Shown here: piece by piece, positions 52,948 through 61,836 of the stretch
Layout of the letters: each line of letters begins with the position of its first letter
Position numbering within the stretch: the stretch's first letter is position 1
Assembly: GCA_963767645.1 (NCBI GenBank)
Contig: CAVYEW010000014.1
Span: 372,001-436,000, forward strand
DNA: 64,000 bases
Origin: DATFDN01 sp963767645
Lineage (GTDB): Bacteria > Pseudomonadota > Alphaproteobacteria > Acetobacterales > Acetobacteraceae
Direction of reading: 5' to 3'
Translations under genes and position numbers: made by a program
The notes under the pieces: generated by a model
Database searches by the model: none
Seen by the model: the letters and a program-made list of their open reading frames with translations, nothing else
What the model was told of the DNA's origin: nothing

Positions 52948-53793
52948 TCAGGTTTCGGCGCAGAATTCGGACAGGCGGGCCGTCTCCGCTCCGGCGCCTT
53001 GATGGTCGGCGGCGATCGCCTCGTAGAAGCGTGCGGCGGCCTCGAACAGCGCGCGGGCCGCCTGGTCGTCGGCGACGAACCCGGCTATCTCCTCCATCTC
53101 GGCAACCCAGCGATACGCCTTGCCGTACATGCCCGGCATCTGGCGGGTGAGCCAGGCGAGCAGCTGCGGCTGGCTCTGGGCGAGTTCGCGCTTCAGGTCC
53201 GCCGCGGTGCCGGCGCGGGTGGCGGCGAGCATCATGGCGGCGCCGAGCGCGGTGAAGCCTTTGGTGATCCCGGCATACGACATCTTCAGCGCCGAGGCGG
53301 CGCCGACCGGGCCGGGCAGCACCGGCATCTCCAGTCCGTATTCGGCGAGCGCGGCGACGCGCGGCGCGTCCGGCCCGGAGAGATAGATCCGCGTGCCTTT
53401 CCGGCCCTCCCGCGGCGGCGGGCCGATGATGCCCGCATCCACGAACGGGCATCCGGCCGGCGCCAGGACCGCCGCGATGCGCTCGACGGTGGCCGGATTG
53501 ACGGCGTTGCAGTCGACATAGATCGGCTTGCGCCCGGCCTGCGCCAGGGCGGGGCGCAGCCCCTCGGCCAGGGCAACAGCCTCGCCGGGAGGGATGATCG
53601 AGAGGATGAAGTCTGATTCCGCGATCCCGTCCGCCTCGGCGGGACGCATCCCGGCCTCCCGCGCGCGGGAGACCGAGGCCGGGCTGCGGCCAGCGAGGCT
53701 GGTGCGGACCTCGACCCCGTGCGCCACCAGCCGCGCGGCCACCGCGCTGCCCATCGCCCCCGGCGCGATCACCGCGACCACAGGTGCCGTCAT
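52948..53793 (-). CDS. NAD(P)-dependent oxidoreductase with DUF1932 domain (6-phosphogluconate/3-hydroxyisobutyrate dehydrogenase-like)
   Basis: A 281-residue beta-hydroxyacid dehydrogenase relative. The N-terminal Rossmann motif is VVAVIAPGAMGSAVAARLVAHG (GxGxxG as APGAMG). The middle contains KMSYAGITKGFTALGAAMM, holding the conserved catalytic Lys region. The C-terminal all-helical domain (about 180-270) fits DUF1932. It is the first gene of the operon with the iron dehydrogenase and the secreted hydrolase. Its upstream region holds family A repeat copy 4. Confidence 0.87.
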   Translation of the reverse strand: MTAPVVAVIAPGAMGSAVAARLVAHGVEVRTSLAGRSPASVSRAREAGMRPAEADGIAESDFILSIIPPGEAVALAEGLRPALAQAGRKPIYVDCNAVNPATVERIAAVLAPAGCPFVDAGIIGPPPREGRKGTRIYLSGPDAPRVAALAEYGLEMPVLPGPVGAASALKMSYAGITKGFTALGAAMMLAATRAGTAADLKRELAQSQPQLLAWLTRQMPGMYGKAYRWVAEMEEIAGFVADDQAARALFEAAARFYEAIAADHQGAGAETARLSEFCAET

Positions 53794-53889
53794 TCCCCTG
53801 CCCTCCCCGGCTTGGTCGCCGCAGCCTGGGCGCCTTGGCCGGGGATGGCAACAAGGGCGAGCGTGTTTTCGGGCTGACTGTGTTGACGC

Positions 53890-54003
53890 GCCGGTTCACC
53901 CCTTCCCTGTCCCCTCCCGCAAGGGGAGAGGGACGAGGCGCGCGACTCCCCCTCCCCTTGCGGGAGGGGGCCGGGGGAGGGGCACCCGGCAGAGTGTAAC
54001 GGC
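53890..54003. repeat. family A palindromic repeat (copy 4) with terminal inverted repeats
   Basis: It has inverted ends gccggttcac (53890-53899) and gtgtaacggc (53994-54003), each one base off the copy 1 ends, around the same double-hairpin core. Similarity to copy 1 extends left to about 53861 (gcgtgttttcgggctgactg). Orientation is opposite to copy 1. It lies between the divergent DUF1932 dehydrogenase and NIPSNAP genes, so here it cannot be a shared terminator. Confidence 0.8.
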
Positions 54004-54009
54004 TCTAAT

Positions 54010-54216
54010 GCGCCGCCGCCCCTCCGCACCGATGCCGGTTTGCGAACGCAGGTACTGCGCCTCGAACGCCGCCTCCTTACCGCGGGGCCGAGCGGCTGCG
54101 GTCGAGGACCCGAGCCGAGCCAGCATCCGAGGAAGCCGAGCCCCGCCGGAGCGTTGACGCGGCCGGTGCCTTGGCCTCGAATGCGCGGCCGCATCAAGCC
54201 TTATGGGGGAACGCTC
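54010..54216. other. gap without recognisable gene upstream of the NIPSNAP gene
   Basis: The whole gene-free stretch is 53794-54216. Its first two thirds hold repeat copy 4. The rest (54010-54216) is GC-rich, with no credible start, family similarity, hairpin or promoter that I can identify. It presumably contains the promoters of both divergent flanking genes. Confidence 0.5.
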
Positions 54217-54537
54217 ATGATCGTTGACCTGCGCATCTACAAGTGCAAGCCGAACCGGATGAACGACTGGGTGGCGCTGTACAAGGAGATGGCTTGGCCG
54301 CTGCAGCAGAAATACCTCGGCCGCTGTCTCGGCTGGTACACCACCGTCGAAGGCGAGCTGAACTGCGTCGTCCATCTTTGGGCCTATGACAGTCAGGGCG
54401 ATCGCGAGGCGCGGCGGGGCCGGATGCAGGCCGATCCGGCCTGGCAGGCCTTCCTCAAGCGCGGCGCCGAGATCGACGCCCTGGTGGCCCAGGAGAACCG
54501 CATCCTCCGGCCGACTGACTTCTCGCCAGGGCAGTGA
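54217..54537 (+). CDS. NIPSNAP family protein
   Basis: A 106-residue ferredoxin-like-fold protein. It opens MIVDLRIYKCKPNRMNDWVALY, the typical NIPSNAP RxY...G/N start, followed by GWYTTVEGELNCVVHLWAYDS and an RRGRMQADPAWQAFLKR helix. The start is ATG 54217 with GGGGGA upstream; earlier in-frame sequence is low complexity. Bacterial members are often encoded in catabolic loci; the divergent dehydrogenase operon could be its partner. Precise function unknown. Confidence 0.85.
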   Translation: MIVDLRIYKCKPNRMNDWVALYKEMAWPLQQKYLGRCLGWYTTVEGELNCVVHLWAYDSQGDREARRGRMQADPAWQAFLKRGAEIDALVAQENRILRPTDFSPGQ

Positions 54538-54591
54538 GGCTAGCCGAAGCTCTCTTACGGAAGGGCAATGCTCGTCGGAATGCGCCGCTTG

Positions 54592-54816
54592 ACTCCCTCT
54601 CCGCCCCCTGGGGGCGGAGAGGGCTGGGGTGAGGTGGGGGATAGCCGGGAAGAGACGTATACTCGCCACGCGGATGCTGCGTGGAGAGGGCACCGATTCG
54701 GAACGGCGCCTGTGCGGAGTTGAGAACCGGGAGAGGATTTCACAGCAACCGCGCCGAGCTCAGTGTTTCCCCCACCTCACCCCGACCCTCTCCGCCCCAA
54801 AGGGCGGAGAGGGAGC
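54592..54816. repeat. inverted pair of family B hairpins
   Basis: Two near-perfect hairpins face each other: 54595-54623 (13-bp stem ccctctccgcccc/ggggcggagaggg) and 54786-54813 (12-bp stem). Each continues outward or inward with the same ctggggtgaggtggggg-type tail, so about 48 bp at each end are inverted copies around a 128-bp unique centre. The unit fills the gap between NIPSNAP and the FAD oxidoreductase. No coding potential was seen in the centre. Confidence 0.8.
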
Positions 54817-54830
54817 AAGGAACGCGATAG

Positions 54831-55943
54831 ATGGCCGCTATGACCGCCCCGCTCGTCATCGGAGGCGGCCCGGCGGGCGCGGCGGCGGCTCTCCGGCTCG
54901 CGCGCGCCGGCGTGGCGGTCACGCTCCTCGAGCGGACGGCCGGGCCGCATGACAAGGTCTGCGGTGACTTCCTGAGCGGCCCGGCGCTGGCGGCCTTGGG
55001 CGCGCTCGGAATCGACGCCGCTGCGCTCGGCGGCGCCCCGATCTCGCGCGTACGTCTGGCCGCCGGCGCGAGAACGGCCGAGGCGGCGCTGCCCTTCGCC
55101 GCGTGCGGACTGTCGCGGCGTGCCCTCGACGAAGCCCTGCTGCAAGGCGCCGCGGCGGCAGGCGCCTGCGTGCGGCGTGGGGAGGCGGTGCGAGGGCTGC
55201 GCGCGGCCGGGCGGGGGTTCACCGTGGACCGCGACGGCGGGACGTGGCGCGGCGAAACCGTCCTCCTCGCCACCGGCAAGCATGATGTGCGCGGCGCTCC
55301 CCGGCCGGCACGAGGGCGCGGCGCCGTCGGGCTCAAGACCTATATCGTGCTTGCCCCCGACCAGCACGCGCAGCTCGGCGAGGCGGTGGAGTTGGTGTTG
55401 CTGCCCGGCGGCTATGCGGGGTTGCAGCGCGTCGAGGCGGGCCGGGCGGTGCTGTGCGTCATGCTGGGCCGCAAGGGGGTGCGCGCCGTCGGCACGTCCT
55501 GGGGCTCGCTGCGCGACTGGCTGATTGAGGAGTCCCCGCACCTGGCCGTGCGACTCGCGGGATCGGCGCCCCTCGCCGACCGCATGCTGGCCGTGGCAGG
55601 CGTGCCATACGGCCACCTGCACGCGCCGGCGCCTGACGCCGCGCCGGGCCTGTTCCGCTTGGGCGATCAGGCGGCGGTGATCCCGTCGCTGGCGGGCGAC
55701 GGGGTGGCCATCGCGCTCGCCAGCGCCGCCCTGGCAGCGCGCTCGGTGCTCGCCGGCGAGGGGGCCGCGCTCTATCACCGACGGCTTCGCGCCGCGCTGC
55801 GCCGGCCCATGGGAGCGGCCATGCTCGCCCACCGGGCGGCGGGAGCGAGACAGGCGCAGCCCTGGCTTGCGCGCGCCTGTAGGCTTTGGCCCGGTCTGAT
55901 TGGCTTCACCGCGGCCCGGACCCGATGCTACGCAGGCGAGTAA
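54831..55943 (+). CDS. FAD-dependent oxidoreductase (geranylgeranyl reductase-like)
   Basis: A 370-residue flavoprotein of the p-hydroxybenzoate hydroxylase superfamily. The N-terminal FAD motif is LVIGGGPAGAAAALRLARAG, then KVCGDFLSG (the CG-F-S substrate-side motif common in geranylgeranyl-reductase-like enzymes) and a GD motif, LFRLGDQAAVIPSLAGDGVAIALAS. The start is ATG 54831 with AAGGAA; a second ATG four codons in is possible. Relatives act on isoprenoid or polyketide lipids. It lies 40 nt before lptF, possibly in the same transcript, though unrelated to LPS export by function. Confidence 0.82.
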   Translation: MAAMTAPLVIGGGPAGAAAALRLARAGVAVTLLERTAGPHDKVCGDFLSGPALAALGALGIDAAALGGAPISRVRLAAGARTAEAALPFAACGLSRRALDEALLQGAAAAGACVRRGEAVRGLRAAGRGFTVDRDGGTWRGETVLLATGKHDVRGAPRPARGRGAVGLKTYIVLAPDQHAQLGEAVELVLLPGGYAGLQRVEAGRAVLCVMLGRKGVRAVGTSWGSLRDWLIEESPHLAVRLAGSAPLADRMLAVAGVPYGHLHAPAPDAAPGLFRLGDQAAVIPSLAGDGVAIALASAALAARSVLAGEGAALYHRRLRAALRRPMGAAMLAHRAAGARQAQPWLARACRLWPGLIGFTAARTRCYAGE

Positions 55944-55983
55944 GCGCTGACCGACTGCCCACATCCCGGAGCCATCCTGTCCC

Positions 55984-57138
55984 ATGCGAACCGGCCCGCT
56001 CGTCTCCCGGCTGGACGCCTACGTCTTCCGCCAGCTCCTGTTCGCCCTGCTCGCGGTGACGGGGGGGCTGACGGCGCTGATCTGGCTCACCCAGTCGCTC
56101 CGATTCGTCGAGCTGGTGGTGGATCACGGCCTGTCGCTCGTGGTCTTCCTCGAGCTGACCGGCCTGCTGATTCCCGGCTTCATCGCCGTGATCCTGCCGA
56201 TCACCACCTTCGTGGTGGTGCAGTTCGTCTATCAGCGCCTGGCCGGCGACCGGGAGCTGACGGTCATGCGCGCCGCCGGCCTCTCGCCGCTCGGCCTGGC
56301 CCGTCCGGCGCTCGCGCTGGCGCTGCTCGCCGCCCTCGCGGGCTATGCGCTCACTGTCTGGATCGTGCCGGCGAGCATGGGAGCGTTCCGCGACTTCCAA
56401 TGGGAGATCCGCAACCAGATCGCCGCCTTCCTGCTTCAGGAGGGCGTGTTCACCGAGGCTGCGCCCGGCCTCACCGTGTATGTCCGCGCGCGCGACCTCG
56501 ACGGCGCCCTGCGGGGGGTGCTGATCGACGATGCCCGCCACCCGCCCGAGCACGCGACGATCCTCGCCGAGCGCGGCCGGCTGGAGCAGACGCGCGCCGG
56601 CCCGCAAGTCGTGCTGGAGGACGGCAGCCGCCAGGAGATCGACACCCGCACCGGACGGCTCAACGTCCTGACCTTTACCGAGAACACCATCGATCTCGCC
56701 GACGAGACGCAGCCCGGCGCCCGGGTGCCCGACATGACCGAGGTCTCGCTCGGTGCCCTGCTCGACCCGCACCCGGAGAACCCCAAGGACGCGCCGCGCT
56801 GGATCGCCGAGGCGCACAAGCGCCTGACGGCGCCGCTGACTGCGATCTCCTATGCCCTGGTGGCGCTCTGCTCGGTGCTGACCGGCACGTTCCGCCGCCA
56901 CGCCAGCCTGCTCCGCCCGCTGCTCTCGGTCGCCGCCATGGTCGGCCTGCTGGCCTTGCAGCTCGTGTTCGGCGACTTCGCAGCGCGAAACAATAGCCTG
57001 CTCGGGCTGATGTGGGCGCAGGCAGTGCTGCCCGGCATCGTCTGCGCTTGGATTCTCTTCGGGCCGATGCTGCGGGATGCGTCCGGACGGCGGGTGCGGG
57101 TGCGGGTGCGGAGCACCGCGCGAGGAGCCGCGTCGTGA
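55984..57138 (+). CDS. lptF: LPS export ABC transporter permease LptF
   Basis: A 384-residue inner-membrane subunit of the LptB2FG transporter. It has an N-terminal TM block (LDAYVFRQLLFALLAVTGGLTALIWLTQSLRFVELV), a periplasmic beta-jellyroll region (about 130-260), and three C-terminal helices with the RRHASLLRPLL coupling area. It extracts LPS from the inner membrane. Its stop overlaps the lptG start by 4 nt (GTGA). The LptBCA components are not in the window. Confidence 0.93.
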   Translation: MRTGPLVSRLDAYVFRQLLFALLAVTGGLTALIWLTQSLRFVELVVDHGLSLVVFLELTGLLIPGFIAVILPITTFVVVQFVYQRLAGDRELTVMRAAGLSPLGLARPALALALLAALAGYALTVWIVPASMGAFRDFQWEIRNQIAAFLLQEGVFTEAAPGLTVYVRARDLDGALRGVLIDDARHPPEHATILAERGRLEQTRAGPQVVLEDGSRQEIDTRTGRLNVLTFTENTIDLADETQPGARVPDMTEVSLGALLDPHPENPKDAPRWIAEAHKRLTAPLTAISYALVALCSVLTGTFRRHASLLRPLLSVAAMVGLLALQLVFGDFAARNNSLLGLMWAQAVLPGIVCAWILFGPMLRDASGRRVRVRVRSTARGAAS

Positions 57139-58247
57139 ACCCGGCGATCACTCTCTCGCTCTACATCAGCCGGCAGTTCGTCGCCGCGGTGATCGCCATG
57201 CTGCTGGCGCTGACCGGGCTCGTCTCGCTGTTCGACTTCATCGAGCTGCTGCGCCGGTCGGTGGGCAAGGCCGAGGCCACGCTCGGCCTGGTCACTGAGG
57301 TCGCCTCGCTGCGCATGCCCTATATCGCCATGGAGATCCTGCCCTTCGCCGTGCTGGTGGGCGGGATCGCCTGCTTCTGGCGCCTGACGCGGTCATCGGA
57401 GCTGATCGTGGCGCGGGCAGCCGGGGTCTCCGCCTGGCAGTTCCTTGCCGCTCCGGTCGCCTGCGCCTTCCTGCTGGGCGCGTTGGCCACCTTCGCCGTC
57501 AGCCCCCTCTCCTCGGTGCTGTTCGCCCGGGCCGAGGCGCTGGAACGTGCCCGCCTGTCCACCGGCAGCGGCCCGCTCGACCTCGCCAACGGGCAACTCT
57601 GGCTGCGCCAGTCCGATCGCGGGCTCGACCCGCACGGGGTCGCCATCCTGCACGCCAGCACCGTCGTCCTGCATGGCAAGACGCTGGACGCCAAGGGGGT
57701 GAGCGTATTCCGTCTGGACGGCTCCGACCGGCTGCTCAGCCGGATCGAGGTGGCCAGCGCGGCCCTGTCCGGCGGCACCTGGACGCTGCCGAACGCGCTC
57801 ACCTTGCGGCCCGACCAGCCGCCGCAAGCCTCGGGCACCGTGCATCTACCCACCGACCTGACGGTGGCGCGCGTGCAGGAGAGCTTTGCCTCTCCCGACA
57901 CGCTCTCCGTCTGGGAGCTGCCGGGCTTCATCTCCCTGCTCCGCCGCTCGGGCTTCTCCTCGGTGCGGCACCGGCTGCACTACCAGGCCCTGCTCGCCCT
58001 GCCGGTGCTGGCGGCGACGATGGCGCTGGTCGCCGCCGGGTTCTCGATGCGCCCGACGCGCCGGGGCGGGGTGGCGCGCATGATCGGCGGCGGCGTGGCC
58101 GCCGGCTTTGCGCTCTTCCTGATCTCCAAGCTCGCCGAGCAGTTCGGCCAGACCGCCGCGGTGCCGGTGCTGCTCGCGGCCTGGGCGCCGACCGCCTCGG
58201 GCCTGATGCTGGCGCTCGCGCTGCTGCTGCACATGGAAGACGGGTGA
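57135..58247 (+). CDS. lptG: LPS export ABC transporter permease LptG
   Basis: A 370-residue partner of LptF. It starts at GTG 57135 (MNPAITLSLYISRQFVAAVIAMLLALTGLVSLFDFIELLRR). The periplasmic domain (about 130-265) includes GPLDLANGQLWLRQ. The C-terminal helices carry FSMRPTRRGGVARMIGGGVAAGFALFLISKLAEQFG. It overlaps lptF and lptD by 4 nt each, so the three are translationally coupled. Confidence 0.94.
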   Translation: MNPAITLSLYISRQFVAAVIAMLLALTGLVSLFDFIELLRRSVGKAEATLGLVTEVASLRMPYIAMEILPFAVLVGGIACFWRLTRSSELIVARAAGVSAWQFLAAPVACAFLLGALATFAVSPLSSVLFARAEALERARLSTGSGPLDLANGQLWLRQSDRGLDPHGVAILHASTVVLHGKTLDAKGVSVFRLDGSDRLLSRIEVASAALSGGTWTLPNALTLRPDQPPQASGTVHLPTDLTVARVQESFASPDTLSVWELPGFISLLRRSGFSSVRHRLHYQALLALPVLAATMALVAAGFSMRPTRRGGVARMIGGGVAAGFALFLISKLAEQFGQTAAVPVLLAAWAPTASGLMLALALLLHMEDG

Positions 58248-60478
58248 ACATGGCGCCCCTCGCCCTACGCGCCCTCGCGGTCCTCGCGCTCGGCGCCGCG
58301 CTTGCCGCGCTGGCGGGCAGCCCGACCTGGGCGCAGCTCTCGACGATAGCGGGCAGCCATCTGCCGATCAGCCGCGAGGCGCCGGTCACGTTCAGCGCCG
58401 ACCAGGTGGAATACCAGCGGGAGAAATCGCTGGTCTTGGCCAAGGGTCATGTCGAGGCCTGGCAGAACGGCGTGGTACTGCGCGCCGACGAGGTCACGTT
58501 CAACCGCCAGACCGGGGAGGCCACGGCGCGCGGCCACGTGGTGCTGATCCAGCCGGACGGGCAGGTGCTGTTCGCCGACTACGCCGACCTTGACCGCGGC
58601 TTCCGCAACGGCACCCTGAGCGATCCCCGTGCGCTGCTGCCCGGCAACGGACGGCTGGCCGCGAATGGCGGGCGCCGCACCGGCGGGCTGATCGATGAGC
58701 TGTCGAAGGCCGTCTATTCCACTTGCAATCTCTGCGCCCGAAACCCTGCCGCCCCGCCGCTTTGGCAGATCCGCGCCCGCACTGCCACCGACGACGAGGA
58801 GCATCAGCGCATCGAGTACACCGATGCCGAAATGCAGATGTTCGGGTTCCCCGTCGCCTATTTCCCGTATTTCTCGCACGCCTCGCCGACCGCCAAGCGG
58901 GCGAGCGGGTTGCTGGTGCCGACCTTCGGCGTCGACTCCCATCTCGGCGGGTTCCTGGCCGAACCCTATTACTGGGTGATCGACGACCAATCCGACGCGA
59001 CCTTCACGCCGATGCTGACGACCCACGCCGGGGCGGAGCTGTCGCTCGAATACCGCCGGCGCTTCAATTCCGGTTTCGTCAACATCGATGCCTCCACGGC
59101 CTATACGCTCGGCCAGCCTCAGGGCTCGGTGAACCTGCGCGGGCAGTTCAACCTGAACGACACGTGGCGCACGGGCTTCAGCGTGGAGCGTGTGAGTTCC
59201 GCCACCTACGTCACCAACTTCCACCTGGGCAGCATCGTCGGCGGCGATCCCTCCGTCCTGCCCACCACGCTCTATGCGGAGGGCTTCGGCGAGGGTGCCT
59301 ATGCCCGGATAGACACGCGCCTTTACCAATCAGTCAACGTCGCCATCGCGCAGAACCGTATCCCGTTCGTGCTGCCGCGCGCCGCGTACAGCTATTTCGG
59401 CCAGCCCGACGCCTGGGGCGGGCGGCTGTCGATCGACACCTCGGCCTTCAATGTCCTGCGCGCGGCGGGGACCGACACCCAGCGCGCCGCCTTGACGGTG
59501 AACTGGGACCGGCCGTTCACGGGCGCGCTCGGCGACCTCTGGACCGTGCGGCTGCACGCCGACGCCGCCGCCTACAACGCCAGCCAGTTCAACCTGGTGC
59601 CCAACTACGGCACCCGCGCCTCCATCGATACCGCCCGCGCCCAGCCCGCCGCCGCGGTCGATTTCCGCTGGCCGTTCATGCGCGATTCAGGCGTCTGGGG
59701 CACCCAGATCATCGAGCCGATCGCGCAAATCATCGCCTCCCCAGTGGTCGGCGACAGTCAGGTGAACCGTATTCCGAACGAGGACAGCCTCGACATCTTT
59801 GACTTCACCGACGCCAACCTGTTCAGCTTCAACCGGTTCGGCGGCATTGATCGCCTGGAAGGTGGGGACCGCGCGGATCTCGCCCTGCATGGCGCGTGGT
59901 ACCTGAGCGGCGTCGCCTTTGACGGGCTGGTCGGCCAGTCCTACCGCACCACAGTCGATACCTGGCTGCCGGAGGTCACGGGCCTGCGCGACCGGGTCTC
60001 GGACGTCGTGGCGCGCGGCACCTTCAGCCCGGCGAAATGGCTCGACCTGACCTACCGCGCCAGGCTGGACCACCGCTCGCTGGCCACGCGCTATCGCGAG
60101 ACCGTGGCGACCGCCGGGGTGCCGACGTTCAATGTCTCGTTCGGCTATATCTACAGCCCGTACGACCCGTATTACTTCTACGACCAACCCGCGCCCCCGC
60201 CGCCCACCTCGCCCTTCTTCACGCCTCGCAACGAGGTGACGTTCGGGGCGGCGACGAGATGGGGCCATTACCGGCTGAACGGCTACGCCCGCCGAGACCT
60301 GGCCCGCAACCGCATGGTTGCCGCCGGTGCCGATGCCATCTACGAGGACGAGTGCTTCATCGCCGATTTGCGATTCTTCCGGCGGTTCACCAACTACAAC
60401 GGCGACAACGGCTCCACGACCGTGCTGATCCAGTTCACCTTCAAGACCATCGGCGAGTTCGGCTTCCGCGCCCTGTGA
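58244..60478 (+). CDS. lptD: LPS-assembly protein LptD (outer membrane)
   Basis: A 744-residue outer-membrane barrel that inserts LPS at the cell surface. Signal peptide: MNMAPLALRALAVLALGAALA, cleavage near TWAQ. An OstA-type N-terminal jellyroll (about 45-150, PVTFSADQVEYQREKSLVLAKGHVEAWQNG) is followed by the barrel, ending in FTFKTIGEFGFRAL with an aromatic-rich C-terminus. Cysteines occur in STCNLCARN and EDECFIAD, the likely interdomain disulfides. Starts: GTG 58244 overlapping lptG, or ATG 58250. Confidence 0.94.
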   Translation: MNMAPLALRALAVLALGAALAALAGSPTWAQLSTIAGSHLPISREAPVTFSADQVEYQREKSLVLAKGHVEAWQNGVVLRADEVTFNRQTGEATARGHVVLIQPDGQVLFADYADLDRGFRNGTLSDPRALLPGNGRLAANGGRRTGGLIDELSKAVYSTCNLCARNPAAPPLWQIRARTATDDEEHQRIEYTDAEMQMFGFPVAYFPYFSHASPTAKRASGLLVPTFGVDSHLGGFLAEPYYWVIDDQSDATFTPMLTTHAGAELSLEYRRRFNSGFVNIDASTAYTLGQPQGSVNLRGQFNLNDTWRTGFSVERVSSATYVTNFHLGSIVGGDPSVLPTTLYAEGFGEGAYARIDTRLYQSVNVAIAQNRIPFVLPRAAYSYFGQPDAWGGRLSIDTSAFNVLRAAGTDTQRAALTVNWDRPFTGALGDLWTVRLHADAAAYNASQFNLVPNYGTRASIDTARAQPAAAVDFRWPFMRDSGVWGTQIIEPIAQIIASPVVGDSQVNRIPNEDSLDIFDFTDANLFSFNRFGGIDRLEGGDRADLALHGAWYLSGVAFDGLVGQSYRTTVDTWLPEVTGLRDRVSDVVARGTFSPAKWLDLTYRARLDHRSLATRYRETVATAGVPTFNVSFGYIYSPYDPYYFYDQPAPPPPTSPFFTPRNEVTFGAATRWGHYRLNGYARRDLARNRMVAAGADAIYEDECFIADLRFFRRFTNYNGDNGSTTVLIQFTFKTIGEFGFRAL

Positions 60479-60501
60479 CCGAGATCCCTGACCGAGATCC
60501 C
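60476..60501. repeat. 13-bp tandem duplication at the lptD-surA junction
   Basis: The unit tgaccgagatccc occurs twice in a row. The first copy contains the lptD stop codon. The second copy ends 3 nt before the surA ATG and provides the only purine-rich stretch (gag) near that start. Confidence 0.8.
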
Positions 60502-60504
60502 CCT

Positions 60505-61836
60505 ATGACCCGTTCCATCCGCCTTGCCGTCTCCGCCCTCGCCCTGCTGACCGGCGCGCCTTCCCTCGCCGCTGCGGCGCCTTCCGCGCGGGCGACGCCG
60601 ATCGCCGCCCGGCCGGTGCGGATCGTCGCGGTGGTCAACGGGTCCGTCATCACCAGCGAGGACGTGGACAACCGTGCCCGGCTGTTCGCGGTCTCCTCCG
60701 GCCTGCCGCAGCAGCCGGAGGTGCTCGAGAGGTTGCGCCCGCAGATCCTCCGCCAGCTCGTCGACGAGCGGCTCCGCATGCAGGACGTCGAGCGCCAGCA
60801 CATCGTGGTCGAGGGCAAGCAGATCGCCGCGGCGATCCAGGAGATCGAGAGCCATAACGGGATGCAGCCGGGCGCGCTGCGGGCGAAGCTGTCGGCGGAC
60901 GGGGTGAGCTTCACGACCTTGGTCGACCAGGTGCGGACGGAGATCGGCTGGACCATGCTGCTCCGCCAGCAGCTCGGCGACCGGCTGAAGGTGAGCGATG
61001 CCGACGTCGCCGAGCGCACCCGCGCCCTGACCGCGGAGGTCGGCCGGCCGGAGTTCCATGTGGCCGAAATCTTCATCCCCGTGGAGAACCCGACCCGCGA
61101 GGCAGAGGCGCGGCGCTTCGCCGACGTGGTCATCAAGCAGCTCCGCGCCGGCGCTCCGTTCCCGGTCGTGGCGGCGCAGTTCAGCCAGGCCCAATCCGCA
61201 CTGCAAGGGGGCGATGTCGGCTGGGTACAGCCGAGCCAGCTCGATCCGGCGGTGGCCCAGGTGGTGCAGCAAATGCCGCCCGGCGCAGTCAGCGAGCCGA
61301 TTGCGGTTCCGGGCGGGCTGGAGGTCGTGCATCTGCTCGCCAAGCGGCAGATCGGCCGCGACTTCGCGACCATGCTCTCGCTCCGGCAGGTGTTCCTGCC
61401 CTTCACCGCCCCGCTGAACCCGGCCGCGCCCACGCCCCAGCAGGAAGCCACCTTGAAGAAGGCCCAAGCGATCACGGTGCGAACGCATGGCTGCGCCGAG
61501 ATGGAGCAGGCGGCGAAGGACAACAACTCGCCCCGTCCGGCCGATCCCGGGGACGTTCGGCTGGACGTCGTGAACCCGCCGCAGTTCCGTGCGATGCTGG
61601 CGAGCCTGCCGCTCGATCACGCGAGCAAGCCGCTGGTCTCGCCCGACGGCATCGCGGTGATGATGGTCTGCGCGCGGGAGGAGAAGAACCTCAACGAGAT
61701 CAGCCGCAAGCAGGTCCAGGAGCAAATCTTGCAGACCAGGGTGGAATTGCTGTCACGTCAGCTGCAGCAGGACCTGAAACGGCAGGCGCAGATCGAGATG
61801 CGGGGCGAGGCGAAGACGGGCACGCCGCAGACCTGA
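60505..61836 (+). CDS. surA: periplasmic chaperone / peptidyl-prolyl isomerase SurA
   Basis: A 443-residue exported protein. Signal peptide: MTRSIRLAVSALALLTGAPSLA. The SurA N-terminal chaperone domain (about 38-175) starts RIVAVVNGSVITSEDVDNRARLF. A single parvulin domain follows (about 190-295): FHVAEIFIPV and GGDVGWVQPSQLDPAV. A C-terminal helix returns to the core. It escorts outer-membrane proteins such as LptD, encoded just upstream. The stop at 61834-61836 overlaps the inferred rsmA start. Confidence 0.92.
   Translation: MTRSIRLAVSALALLTGAPSLAAAAPSARATPIAARPVRIVAVVNGSVITSEDVDNRARLFAVSSGLPQQPEVLERLRPQILRQLVDERLRMQDVERQHIVVEGKQIAAAIQEIESHNGMQPGALRAKLSADGVSFTTLVDQVRTEIGWTMLLRQQLGDRLKVSDADVAERTRALTAEVGRPEFHVAEIFIPVENPTREAEARRFADVVIKQLRAGAPFPVVAAQFSQAQSALQGGDVGWVQPSQLDPAVAQVVQQMPPGAVSEPIAVPGGLEVVHLLAKRQIGRDFATMLSLRQVFLPFTAPLNPAAPTPQQEATLKKAQAITVRTHGCAEMEQAAKDNNSPRPADPGDVRLDVVNPPQFRAMLASLPLDHASKPLVSPDGIAVMMVCAREEKNLNEISRKQVQEQILQTRVELLSRQLQQDLKRQAQIEMRGEAKTGTPQT

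Noticed and set aside
50456..53899. One giant protein of about 1150 residues across the catabolic operon
   Set aside because: This frame overlaps the DUF1932 and iron-dehydrogenase genes in the wrong frame and becomes meaningful only after the GTG at 51766, where the secreted hydrolase starts.
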